In this document: positions 49,001 to 58,100 of the stretch, in pieces
Layout of the letters: every line of letters begins with the position of its first letter
How positions within the stretch are numbered: position 1 is the stretch's first letter
Assembly (NCBI GenBank): GCA_903813345.2
Contig: CAIIXF020000001.1
Span: 5,702,001 to 5,766,000 of the forward strand
DNA: 64,000 nucleotides
DNA from: Owenia fusiformis
Lineage: Eukaryota; Annelida; Polychaeta; Sabellida; Oweniidae
Direction: 5' to 3'
The notes under the pieces: generated by a model
Told to the model about the DNA's origin: nothing
What the model saw: only the letters and a program-made list of their open reading frames with translations
Databases searched by the model: none
Made by a program: the position numbers and the translations under genes

Positions 49001-49373
49001 TGTTTCAGAATCTGCAGGAGCAGAGGAAGAGAGCATTGACACAGAGGATAAGAAGGAATCTGATGATGAAACCACATCATCGCCTATATCCTCCACTACA
49101 GATAAAGCACAACAGAAAGGACAGAAAAATAAAAATAATCAAAGAGATAATTCAAAACCAAGAAGTAATCCCAAGAAACGCAAAATAATTGAAAGTGAGA
49201 CTGCCGATAAGGAAGAGAATAGTGAGGATGTTTCAAAATCTGAGTCAGTTAAAAAACAGAAAATGAAAAAGTCTCAATCATCTCTCTCTCCAAGTGGTAA
49301 ATCTAAAGTGAAGAAAGGTTCTACTCCAAGAAAAAATAAAGGAAAGATTTTTAAGAGGAAGAAAAAGTATTAA
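22099..49373 (+). CDS. NOP2: NOP2/NSUN1, nucleolar 25S/28S rRNA cytosine-5 methyltransferase, 18 coding exons
   Basis: Exons: 22099-22204, 23891-23930, 24753-24859, 25820-26020, 26305-26411, 27252-27350, 28004-28145, 28815-28908, 29281-29383, 29678-29767, 30305-30392, 31961-32101, 32344-32483, 33924-34033, 47477-47579, 48015-48112, 48651-48775, 49009-49373. The lengths sum to 2259 bases (752 residues plus TAA) with all phases consistent. Order: RGPGR basic N-terminus; LSSRAKKR; an acidic Asp/Glu/Ser nucleolar segment (residues about 88-220); [22 protein letters not shown]; the PUA-like [32 protein letters not shown]; AdoMet motif [21 protein letters not shown]; motif [17 protein letters not shown] (exon 14); motif VI YSTCSVM with the catalytic Cys (exon 15); [17 protein letters not shown]; Lys-rich tail. 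The protein methylates a conserved large-subunit rRNA cytosine and aids 60S maturation. The exon 7 donor (GAGT|GTATCC) is weak but required by phase. Intron 14 (13,443 bases) hosts a gene on the other strand. Confidence 0.95.
22606..23375. mobile_element. Foldback element copy B in NOP2 intron 1, interrupted by a second element
   Basis: Same family as 3398-4016 in reverse orientation: TTGCGGGAAACGCTTTCCTGG, then TCAAAGTGTTAA, then (after the insertion) ATCTTACCTTAGACATGTAA and the CTCATACTACTCACTTTTCTC core. The far arm is shortened near GCGTTTTACGTGCCTAAGG. Confidence 0.7.
22709..23123. mobile_element. 415-base foldback MITE with TTAA target duplication
   Basis: It starts GGTCAGGGTGCATGATGGGA and ends with the inverse TCCCATCATGCACCCTGACC type. 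Arms of about 190 bases are nearly identical, and the centre is an AAATTTTC..GAAAATTT dyad. TTAA flanks both sides (22705-22708 and 23124-23127). The related copy at 3398-4016 has a single TTAA at the equivalent place, which confirms precise insertion with target duplication. Confidence 0.85.
23500..23720. repeat. Dispersed repeat with internal GGTCAATGGTAACTCCAG dyad
   Basis: CACATGTTATTTTCTGGTAC through AGGAAAGTATCATTACATTG is shared with 17760-17850. The inner part (23625-23712) is bounded by GGTCAATGGTAACTCCAG and its inverse CTGGAGTTACCATTGACC. Confidence 0.65.
24000..24020. repeat. Poly-G run in NOP2 intron 2
   Basis: A run of about ten G bases lies in TATGAGGGGG..GTACTT. Length variation or sequencing error is likely here. 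It is outside coding sequence. Confidence 0.7.
30340..30735 (+). repeat. 91-base tandem array copying the 3' half of NOP2 exon 11 with its splice donor
   Basis: Units begin AGGCAA(G/C)TGGTCAAAGG at 30340 (the real exon), 30431, 30522, 30613 and 30704 (partial); the spacing is exactly 91 bases. Each full unit contains the last 53 exon bases and the TTAG|GTGAGT donor. The intron therefore starts with the true donor at 30393 and then holds consensus copies at 30484, 30575 and 30666 plus a degenerate one near 30732. Copies are nearly identical, so the expansion is recent. Reading through from the true exon meets a TGA in the second unit. Confidence 0.92.
30906..31547. mobile_element. GC-rich Harbinger-type MITE with TAA target duplication
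   Basis: The termini TGGCCTAGTCACATAGCCCG and, inverted, TGGTCTAGTCACATAGCCCG match at 25 of 26 positions. TAA flanks both sides (30903-30905 and 31548-31550). The 642-base interior is strikingly GC-rich against an AT-rich intron and full of CCGAGCTC, GCCGG and CATCGG motifs in both orientations. Its 66- and 107-codon frames reflect composition and are not genes. Confidence 0.85.
32122..32395 (+). repeat. 60-base tandem array copying the NOP2 exon 13 acceptor and exon start
   Basis: Units of 59-60 bases carry TGATGTCATGTGTTATATTACAG-type sequence, then CTGCTTTAATGAGAAACACG and GGTCTTATATTCATTA. Decoy AG acceptors end at 32164, 32223 and 32283, ahead of the real one at 32343. Using 32283 adds 60 bases (20 residues) in frame with no stop. 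Using 32223 brings an immediate TAA, and 32164 shifts frame. Confidence 0.9.
32715..33725. mobile_element. 1-kb foldback element in NOP2 intron 13
   Basis: The arms at about 32715-32975 and 33525-33725 are inverted copies. Landmarks are GGACCATAGTAGCTGGGACA versus TGTCCCTGCTATTATAGTCC, AATTTATTTGG..TTAATTATAA, and GCAGCATTTTGACGTAATTA. The central 550 bases contain 80-100 codon frames without recognisable protein. Confidence 0.7.
34179..35766 (-). pseudogene. Three orphan chitin-binding-like exons: alternative 3' end or partial duplicate of the nested gene
   Basis: Complement(35708-35766), (35029-35136) and (34179-34233) join in phase with good donors (CTCAG|GTATTA, GTAGA|GTAAGT) and a good final acceptor (TTGATTTCAG). 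They read [18 protein letters not shown], then [14 protein letters not shown] plus [17 protein letters not shown], then [14 protein letters not shown] and a stop. This parallels module 5 and the terminal exon of the gene at 38805-46673, cysteine for cysteine. No upstream exon with a matching phase was found between 35790 and 38800, and exon 7 of the main gene is in the wrong phase to splice here. All three frames are open, so this is either a young partial duplication or a tail whose entry exon I missed. The type label is provisional. Confidence 0.6.
34496..34941. mobile_element. Mariner-type MITE with CAGTGTGTCTCAAAA termini
   Basis: TA-CAGTGTGTCTCAAAAAATG at the left and TTATTTTGAGACACACTG-TA at the right are flanked by TA. 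The inverted similarity runs inward (CCCCTAAAATATACTT versus AAGTATATTTTAGGGG). At 446 bases no transposase is present. Confidence 0.8.
35980..38640. other. NOP2 intron 14, stretch without a gene
   Basis: AT-rich sequence. It holds the degenerate repeat shared with 15950-16620 (about 36390-36800), a short minisatellite at 37372-37430, and a phrase GCCACCTGGTGGTGAAA at 37758 shared with about 25090. No exon on either strand could be supported. Confidence 0.5.
37372..37430. repeat. Three 18-20-base ACACACCCACAGTATATG units
   Basis: Three consecutive copies, the last changed to ACACACCCACAATATGCC. Confidence 0.85.
38674..38679 (-). terminator. Polyadenylation signal of the nested chitin-binding gene
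   Basis: AATAAA on the minus strand lies 126 bases after the stop codon at 38805. It is the nearest canonical signal. Confidence 0.55.
38805..46673 (-). CDS. Secreted five-module chitin-binding-like (CBM14/peritrophin-type) protein, nested in NOP2 intron 14
   Basis: Exons on the minus strand: 46673-46625, 46246-46084, 45268-45117, 44509-44352, 44068-43977, 41270-40932, 40377-40126, 38913-38805. They total 1314 bases (437 residues) with every phase matching. Residues 1-17 ([17 protein letters not shown]) are a signal peptide. Five modules follow: [12 protein letters not shown]..; [84 protein letters not shown]; and [21 protein letters not shown]. Module 2 is the most typical peritrophin-A domain, with GYYPD, aromatic YY and the CDW end. 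Most modules run into a repeated CPPCG (or PPCG) signature. A Thr/Pro-rich, probably O-glycosylated linker (residues about 215-255) separates modules 3 and 4. The tail is acidic. Chitin binding outside the cell is inferred from module 2; the other modules have fewer hallmark residues. No enzyme domain is present. Confidence 0.85.
39370..39600. repeat. Second copy of the 150-350 dispersed repeat
   Basis: GGGGGATTAACTCCAGAGTT, ACCTGTATTGAGATGA and AACCAATATCATA appear in the same order as at 150-350, at about 85-90% identity by eye. It lies in the last intron of the nested gene. Confidence 0.75.
39703..40090. mobile_element. MITE with CAGGGTGTCAAATAAG termini
   Basis: TA-CAGGGTGTCAAATAAG at the left and CTTATTTGACACCCTA-TA at the right. 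Inner arms around GATTCTTTAGTCGTGAACCA return inverted (TGGTTCACGACTAAAGAATC). It ends 36 bases past the donor end of exon 7 of the nested gene. Confidence 0.7.
41679..42292. mobile_element. Foldback element of CTTTCGCAAAGTTACGAA phrases
   Basis: It begins CAGGGGGTCATTAACAGAAC and ends GTTCTGTTCATGGCCCCCAG. Several inverted and direct copies of TTCGTAACTTTGCGAA occur inside. No transposase frame and no clear target duplication. Confidence 0.6.
42430..42536. repeat. (CCGT)n microsatellite
   Basis: About 26 consecutive CCGT/GTCC tetramers with two interruptions. It produces long open frames of DGRT repeats on the minus strand that should not be annotated as protein. Confidence 0.97.
42775..43500. 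repeat. Five-unit tandem array of about 140 bases
   Basis: Each unit holds TACTATAACTCGAAAAGTAG, TGGAGCGATTTTGTTCATAT, GGCACACTGTC and a GGCGGCCATTTT..AAAATGGCCGCC dyad. Units start near 42805, 42940, 43078, 43227 and 43370, and later copies are more diverged. The GGCCGCCATTTT dyads could form hairpins. Confidence 0.85.
45480..45850. repeat. Degenerate tandem repeat of GTCAGATTTGAACTTCTGAG units
   Basis: Five or six units, alternating with AAGGTCATTGAAGGTCAAAT phrases. Related single units occur at 4640-4800 and 49855-49915. It lies in intron 2 of the nested gene. Confidence 0.75.
45897..45985. repeat. ATCACCAACCACCA minisatellite
   Basis: GATCACCAACCACTGATTGCC and variants are repeated about six times with a 7- and 14-base period. 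Confidence 0.85.
46776..46781 (-). promoter_or_regulatory. TATA box of the nested chitin-binding gene
   Basis: CTATAAAGAG on the minus strand lies about 103 bases before the ATG, so transcription would begin near 46750 with a 5' UTR of about 75 bases. It fits a tissue-regulated secreted gene lying inside a housekeeping gene. Confidence 0.5.
47700..47760. repeat. C-rich low-complexity tract in NOP2 intron 15
   Basis: Two runs of eight to nine C bases occur in CACCCATCC-type sequence. It is not coding. Confidence 0.6.
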
Positions 49374-49425
49374 TAGAGAACTATCTGATGTTGGAATCAG
49401 CCTTAAAATAAGAATAAGAGAAAAA

Positions 49426-49431
49426 AATAAA
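49426..49431 (+). terminator. NOP2 polyadenylation signal (first of three)
   Basis: AATAAA lies 53 bases after the stop. Further AATAAA motifs at 49658-49663 and 49701-49706 offer alternative 3' ends. Confidence 0.55.
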
Positions 49432-49706
49432 ATACACATTTTTGCATTTGAATCATCACCATTACATTAGATATCATGGACATTTCTTGACATTTTTTTC
49501 TTGGCGTTTTTTTTTGGCCCACCCTGTAAATACAATTATATTTGTAAAGGCATAGTTGTTCATCCCTTCTTGCAAGATTCTACCCTCAAGGTGTCATCTT
49601 GCATGATGTCCAAGTATAAATACCATATGTACAATATTATTATTTAAATTACATTAAAATAAAGATGAATTAGTGAATAACTGGTGTTGTAAATGTTTCC
49701 AATAAA

Positions 49707-52030
49707 AGTTAGATGGATGCTGTCATTTTTATGTCACCGCCACAAGTAGTAACATATTGTTAGTCTCCAACTTTTTTGTGGACGGTGTTGGGCAGTTGGC
49801 ATTCAGTGGTCAGTATGTAAAAAATTCTAAAAACTTCTAAAAAGTGCTTTTTAGACTGACTTCATTTTATTTTCAAAATCACCTACAAGTTCTCAGAAGT
49901 TCAAAGGATGAGTCTGGGAATGAGTCTGGGTATAGACTTAGAAAATATTGAAAATTGTAATGTCTGAAAAACCAACTCAATCACACATATTATTAAACCT
50001 CAATATCTTATCCTTCTTCTGAGATTACAAAAATATCAATTTGTATCACAATTGATGAAGAATATTGGCATCAAAGGCAGTGCATATCACTTTGTCAGAA
50101 CTGAAAAAAAATCAATGGCAAATATTAAATGAATTATTTATGCAAAAAGTTTGAAACATATCTTCCAAAACATTGGTTACTTTCTTTGTATAGACATTGA
50201 ATGGTATTTCTGGATAAGTGAATTGGTGTTTATCTGGGTAATCAAGGGATTATAGTCACTCAAAGTTACTGAGCATCCAGTTTTGAGACTTCAATTGTGT
50301 TGGTGATGTTACACATATTTCAGTCAAATTCATGCTGAGCACAACATTTTGGTTTCAATTTTATAATCTCTATACATGACCCTGGTGATGAAGAGTCAGA
50401 ATCAGTGAAAAAACCTAAACCAGAAAACTGTGCTCATTGTGAAAACTAAAAGTGAAGCAACTTTTTTTCTGACATTTCTTACATCAAATGGCAACCATCT
50501 TGTTTTTCCCCCTTCAAATTAAACTGGCGGGAAATTCAAAAATTTGAAAAGATTTTAATCCTTAAATATATTTCAAAAATATGATTTTCTCTTTAATTCT
50601 TCATGGGTCTTAATTTTTTCTATGATAATGACTATATTTTTGTTTGTTAAGATACTTATTCCGACTCTCAGCAGGGGGTTAATTATGCATCAAAACTCGT
50701 GAAAAAGTAAATATACTTATCAAATATAACTAGGACAGTAATAAAAACCATATTTCACATACATTTGACTGAGAGACCAAAAGGGCATATACCCGGACAC
50801 ATCCTTTGACTTAGGTATGAACTTTGACCTTCAGTGACCTTCTCAAGGTCAACCAAAGAGGTCAGATAAACTAGTTTTATGTACAGTAAACCTGTGAGCT
50901 CTTGTAATCTATGGAGTTTCAGCCAAGTTAATTTTTTTGAAAATAACATGTCAGAAAAGCATCAAAATACAAGGGCCCACACAATTTATTAGCCAACTAC
51001 AAGCAATCCAAGATATACAAGATATGACGCAGAACTCAACTGACTCCTATTGCAATGTAGCAAATCAGAGTAATCTGCTGAAGTGACAGTGACTTCAAAC
51101 TATATGATAGTTTATAAGTTGTATATGCAAATCATCTTACTATAGAATATATTTATTTTAATATGTTACTTTTCATGTAATCATGATGAATGTTTTTGTA
51201 GTACAGTAAAGAATGATCAACAAAATATGATTATTTCAATTTAGATATTTTATTCCATACTGAGTTTTCATTTCCATTCTCTGAAATATGAAACACTGAA
51301 GGCAATTCAAGTGAATGTGTCACTAGAGTGAAGACTTTACAGACGTTAGATGTACACAAGAATATACTTTTAAGTTGAAATCCCTCTAAGTTGAACACTA
51401 AAAGTGTTTTGCAAGTATTCATCTTGAAGAGGTCGGTTTAACAATCAGAATTGAAATTGAATTGAAATTAATAATAAAAAGTGACCATGTGAAATATTCA
51501 CATAAGTGTTCATCTCGGAGGGTATTGAAAGGTTTTATTGGATGTTAAAACTACAATACATGAATTATAATGTATAACAGTGATGCCATCTAAAATGATA
51601 ATGTACAGGAATATTGATCCCGCGTATTAGAGACCTTGAAATTGCACTAAAAGGTAAAACCTGCAAGTGAATGTGAAATTACACATACACATACAGGTGG
51701 CATGTGTTTTTTAAGGTCTCTGAGTATATGACAATATCAATCAGGCATCATAGAAATCATTCGCTTAATACCATGATTTCTGTTGAATTGGAATTACAAG
51801 ATCGCAATAACCAAAATAAACTGTCTAACATGGAAATTATAAACAGTAAAGCCTGTATATCCGAAAACCTCTCTAATCTGAACAACTCTCAATGTGACTG
51901 CTTTTGTCAGTCCCATTTATTTTACCTTCCATGGTTTTTCATGTTTAAAACTCAAAATGTGAACACCTTCTTCAGTGATGTTCGGATTAGACAGATTTTA
52001 CTCTTTGTGTTAAAGTTAGCACAAAAACAA
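49707..52030. other. Intergenic stretch between NOP2 and the membrane-protein gene; no gene seen
   Basis: AT-rich, with one AAATCACCTACAAGTTCTCA repeat phrase at about 49878 and GACCTTCTCAAGGTCA at about 50836. Frames up to 111 codons look random and are asparagine/isoleucine-rich. The two flanking genes converge here. Confidence 0.5.
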
Positions 52031-52036
52031 TTTATT
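52031..52036 (-). terminator. Polyadenylation signal of the membrane-protein gene
   Basis: AATAAA on the minus strand lies 146 bases after the stop at 52182. Confidence 0.5.
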
Positions 52037-52181
52037 TAATTGATAATAACCACACCAGTCAATATAAATAGTGCACAAATGCATAAAATTGTAAAGTAAT
52101 AAGTACTATAGTATTTGATCAATGTCTTGTCAAACTGGAGATTTAAATCCTCAAAGTCAATCTGCTCCTTTTTGAAGAATT

Positions 52182-55100
52182 TCAATATTTTAACTCGGAA
52201 TGATCTTTGGTTTCTGCATCTGCCCCTGAAAATATAAATTATCAAACAATAGTACCAGGCGACTACTCGAACATAATGTCATGCTGGAAATAGCGCATAT
52301 TTGAAAAATGACATCGCAAAATGTTGGTCATTGGCATCAATTGAGAGGTAATTATAATGCTAAAAGTGATTTTTGGCTTTAGATTTAGAAAATCTGTGAT
52401 GTCATAAATTAAGCCTTTCATAACTTGGCAAAAGACATAAATGAAATCTTCTCCTTGGTCACATTTGCTCCGATTCATCGGCTGGCGCTTGGCCGATTGA
52501 GTATTTTGTTCAAAATTGTATTCAACCAATCTCACCATTAGTGTCATGTGTCTGGCATTGTGTGTCATGTGTCTGGTCTTGTGTGCCATGGGACTCATCT
52601 AGTGTGTCAGAGTTTTCAAATGTTTGATATGTTCTCCTTGATGCCAATTTTAGTGAAATTTCCAGGATACCAGCATTCTGATAAACTGAAACATGAAATA
52701 TTGCAAAAAGAGCACATATATGTAAACAGAAAGGACCAATTAACCTACTTATTATACTCATAGTTGCCATGTATATTGTGTATATATAATTGTTACCAGC
52801 CAACAAGTCGAAATGGACCTATAGTCCTATACATGAACTTATTTTGTTAACTCTTATTCTTAACTAGATAATAGCAATGCCAAAGCGTAGCAAATCCCAT
52901 CGAACAGCCATAACTGCCATTTTTACAACATCCTTCTTCTACTAGTAGCAAAAATTGTAAAATGACACACATAAAAATGGCCACCATCACTAGCTTTGTT
53001 CTGTAGTAGCACATATAAAATTTCAACAAAATCATGCACGTACAAATACATTCTATGTTTATGGGTATTCATATATCAAATGTGAACAAAGTTGCTCAAT
53101 TACTTGTAAAGTTATAGTAAAACGTAAAATAACACAAGTAAAAATGATGGGCGTTTGTTCGTATGTACGGAGACATTCCCTATACCCCTCCGAACTTCAT
53201 TCCATTGAATAATTATTAATTACAGGGTTGCTATGCATATTGCACTGGTGATCCACTCGATTACGCTGGTTACCGAAGCTGATCGTTTCGGTAACAAAAT
53301 GTTGGAACGTCGGAGGTACGATTTTTCTTTTTCCCTATTTCACGCATTGTAGGCAGAATCCCCACAACGTTTTTCTCACAAACGTGTATCAGTATCATAT
53401 GTTTTAGAAAATGTACATGTTTGCGAAAAAATACCTCAGAAGACAACAGAATCGTCGATTTAATTCCTCACTCAAGTTACAGAAACGGTTTGGGTTAAAA
53501 GTGCAGATCTTAACTGTTTTTCGAAATACCGTTTCTGTAACTGAAGTGAGGAATTAAATTGACGATTCTGTTGTCAACCAACCCATGTGAGGTGACATAA
53601 TAAATGTTAAAGCCCAAGTACCTTAATGTATAAATAGTATTTTTTTGTTATTACATTCATGCAATTATGAAAGCCCAAGTACCTTAATAAGCACTAAAGT
53701 AGAGTCATTACATCAAGAATGACAAAGCATCAAGTTTCTGTTACGTTCTCCGATACACCAAAATTCCCTCAAACTGAAAGCATAGTCATTATTTACAGTA
53801 GTTCAATACAATCATGCAGCATCTACTTTCTACATTAGATATAATAAAAAGATTGAACTATTAAAGTGTCAGCTTGACTCATGTGAGATCATAGAACTCA
53901 AAATTCATGCGTCATGGAAGAGTCAAAATTCATACGTGATTATAGAAGAGTCAAAAGTTACTCCACATTCATTATCATTGGAGAGTCAAAACATATATGT
54001 GATCAATTGGAGACTCCAGTCTGATTTCAGAAAAGTTAAAACTTATGAAATAGTTAAAACTTTGTGATTTATTGAAAAGTCAAAATATTTAGAAAGATTT
54101 AAAAGAAAAAAACAACACTAAATCACAACATTATCGATTTTTATACAACGTATAACTATAACGAAAAATAATATCTTTATGAGTGTAGGGTACCTTTTTC
54201 TTTGAGTCCTTTGTCAAAGTCTCTATATGTAATTACACTTGTTGCATTCAGAGCGACCCGGGTAAGGAGGGCAAAACATCCAAATGCATTTACTACCCCC
54301 GTAAGGTGGCTATCAGGGATAGATAAATCATAATCAAACTGAGCCTGAAAACAAGAAAAAAAAACTTAATAACAGCAACACCAAGGCTTAGCACATCGCA
54401 TCAAACAGCGATAAAAATACTGTAGATTGGGTTAATTTGGCGATACTTAATTTGGCGATTTTGCCATATTTGGCATATTGGCGGCTATTTAATTTGGCGG
54501 ATTGCAAAAAGAAATTTTTTTTTTAAGGACCACTGGCGATATTCACCACGTTTGTACATTTTTGTGAGATCATCCTTTACATTTTGTACCTCGATCTATG
54601 CTGCTACCATACTGCCTGAGTATTAATGAGTGACTGACCAGTTCTGAGCCAATTTATGAGAGACATTTTTCATATTTTTGGAAAAAGCTAAACCGGAAGT
54701 GACCTAAATACACTGGACCAAATACCCTAGATAATTCCCGGGGATTCATTCTAAATTGCTCCTATTAATTTTTTTTATGTAAATCATTTTATTAAACCTA
54801 CAAATCCAACAAATTGTCTTAAGAAAGTGTGGTATCCATATTTCATATTTAATTAGAAACCCTTGTCCTCCACTGAACAAACATGTAAAATTGGCCAAAT
54901 AGAAGTTATGTTGCAATTATCTTATAATTTCATATTCTGCCTGTACCTATTCATCAAAACTTTCACCCAATGATGTCATCGATTGCAATTCACTCATACA
55001 ACCAAACCAAAAAAAAAAAAAAAAAATACAACCAATCAGTGCAGAGAAAATTATTGATTTTATATGCTCCGTGGAAGGGTAATTGATTTGGAAGACAAGC

Positions 55101-58100
55101 ACACATTTCTTATTAAGTCTTACCTCTCTAATTTTGTAGATGACATATGCTGGCTGGATTATGGCTGTGCCCCAGAATATCCACATTAACTGAGACTTCT
55201 CTAAACGACTCTGAAAATAATGTGAAATTATTGTATGTTGTATATTGTGAGACAGGAGGCACATTCAATTCGATGTTTTCAATTCAATTTATGTATTTTA
55301 AGTTCAATGTAAACAATCAATTATTGATTTTTTCAATGTCTCTGTATTCAGAACTTACTGCTAGATAGGCAAGGAGAGTCCATCCTATAACAAAAACAAT
55401 CCCTATGCCAAGCACGAGCTGTTCTTTAGTGCTTATAGCCCTACCATGCCTCAAAGTAAGAATCAACATTGTCACCTGAAATAAAAATTGAGAAAATGTG
55501 AAGAGAGTAAGATATATGTTTGTCTAATAAAATTATCACTGTTGATTTTAAAAATAGTACCATGGGTACTGGGCTCACATGGTGTTGCTCAGAAAGAGAA
55601 AAGTGAATGATGGCTAAAATGGCAGACAATAAAAAAAGCAGATATAAATTTTTGCCAATTCTTTTACAAAATTATCCCATTAAACTACTCTTTACAGTGA
55701 CATGTGTTTTTACAATACAGGACACCTGAAATAAGCAGGGTCCACTTATTTGTTGCCATGGTAACATTTCAAGTCAATGTGACTGCATTCTTAAGTTACA
55801 GTAGGTAAGAAATGTGAGAAATTTATTAGTGTCACTATGTATCAAGAACTTCACATGAAGGGTAAAAAAAGTTACATGCATCTAAAATGTCCAAAAGCCT
55901 CCTGAGCACTCTTGATTAATGACAAGGAATTAAATAAATTATAAACCCCAAACAATTTTACGTGGAACATATACTCACAGATAAATGGAAATCTAGTTTT
56001 AATGTTGCTAAATAAAGCTGTCTGTTTTTACAGATGACTTTCAGGTTGTCATTGTGTCCCACAAGTCTCAAGACAGAGTTCTCTGATATGGCATAATCGC
56101 TGAAAATATAAATTATGGCCTTAATCATGCTTTTCAGTCTAAAGGTACTTGCCATTTGTTTCTGGCACAAACTGAAGTAAGACTCTCCCAATCTCTAATG
56201 TTCTGTTATGTTGAGTCTGATACATGTACGTAAAGCCACTTACAGTACTTTACTTGTTTAGATACAGCCCTATATATGCCTAGAGACAGAACTTACCCGC
56301 CAAGATCGCGGGGAATTTTATTATATATATTATATGTATTCCATACCTGCTGAGGTTCTAGGTACATAACGAGCGCGAATATATAGTGTATCTATGGAGC
56401 GATCGCCAAGGTTCGAGACTGGGATGGATACAAGACGGAAGTGTCCATCCCAGTCCCGCTTGTGAAAGGTGAACTCAATTTACATTTTACTCCATTCGCA
56501 AAACAGAGATTGTATTTCAAACTTATGCTGCATATTTTAACTTTTTAGTATCAATTTATTAATCCGCTCCAGCAATATATGAATTTAAAAATTACACAAA
56601 TTTAAAAACTACTTTTTAAGACTAAGAAAGGAGGAGGGAAATTAAACAGGTGCATATGTTAGGCGAATGCATTACCTCCAGGAAAATCACTTCTAGAGAT
56701 GATAAAATAATTTCGACTTTGAGACAGGGTAGATGCAAACAACCCACCCACATGTTTTTTCTGAAATATTTTCCTGATTTTCAACCCCTTCCATCCCTGC
56801 TTTTTTAATTTTTCTTGCATCAATATGTTGCGTTTTGACACACAGTGAATCCCTTAAAAGGAATAAATGATTCCTCTTAGATAAAGTGGAAAACAATATT
56901 TCCCATGTTATTTTCCCATAGGGAAAAATAATTGCTTTCAGCTAAATCTGGTCACCCATAATGGGTATCTTTAAAACCCCTGAAGGAATCACTTATTCCT
57001 TTAAAGTGGTCAATTATGTGTCAAAACACAACATATTGATGCATGAAAAATTAAAAAAGCAGGGATGGAAGGGGTAGAAAATTAGGAAAACATTTCAGAA
57101 AAAACATGTGGGTGGGTTGTTTGCATCTACCCTGTCTCAAAGTCGAAATTATCTTTAGAAGTGATTTTCCTAGAGGTAATGCATTGGCCTAACATATGCA
57201 ATTGTTTAAATCCTCAGAAAATGGCCAAAATCCAACATATGACTGTCCAAAATCTGTTGCGCTAATTTCCCTCCTCCTTTGGGCCCAAAATTTTTTTTCT
57301 TAAATTTGCTTAAATATAGCCCATTACCTGCCTAGATACATACTGCATGGCACCAGAAATACACCAGCTGCCCCAAGTCCAACAATTCTCACCTGAAAAT
57401 AGATAAGGTAAGATAGAGAGCAGAGACATAGAGAAAAAAATTAGAGGTTCCATGCAAAGTTTGAAAATATGGTTTAACCATTCAAATACTACTTTTCAGG
57501 ACTTGAAAAACTATTTGAGACTCTTTTGAAAATTTTGACTTCCGAAAAAAAGTTCTTAATCTTATAATTTTCAAATATTTGAATTTCCCGTCATTTTACA
57601 AACAAAAATTTAGTCTTTTTAGATCATCAAATTCAACAATTAACACTGTAACCACATTATTTCTCTACTCCATTGAACAGATCAGCAAAAGTCATATCAT
57701 TTCAACCATTCAATCAATGATTTCATGCATAACTTTTAAAGCCCAAAAACACAGAGTGTATGTCAAATAGATATGTTATGGATAAACAAAATTTCAAACA
57801 GTACTCCTCTTTTTTTGGTTAGAAATGAAAAAGTGTAAACTGTTTACCAATAAACATCTTTGAAACAAATATGAAGAAGATCCATCTATTAGTATTCTAG
57901 TTATTTTCTGGACAGATGGACATACAGATGGACAGAGGGTTTCATTATATTTGTTGTATTTACAGAACACAAGATTTGCATTAATCTATTGATGCTGAAA
58001 TTGCCGGTTGTTATGAATTTTGGGAATATATGGGGTCTGAACCAAAAAGTGATGAAAATGAACAATTTGGCAGATTGCTTTTTAGAAAGTTTTATAATTT

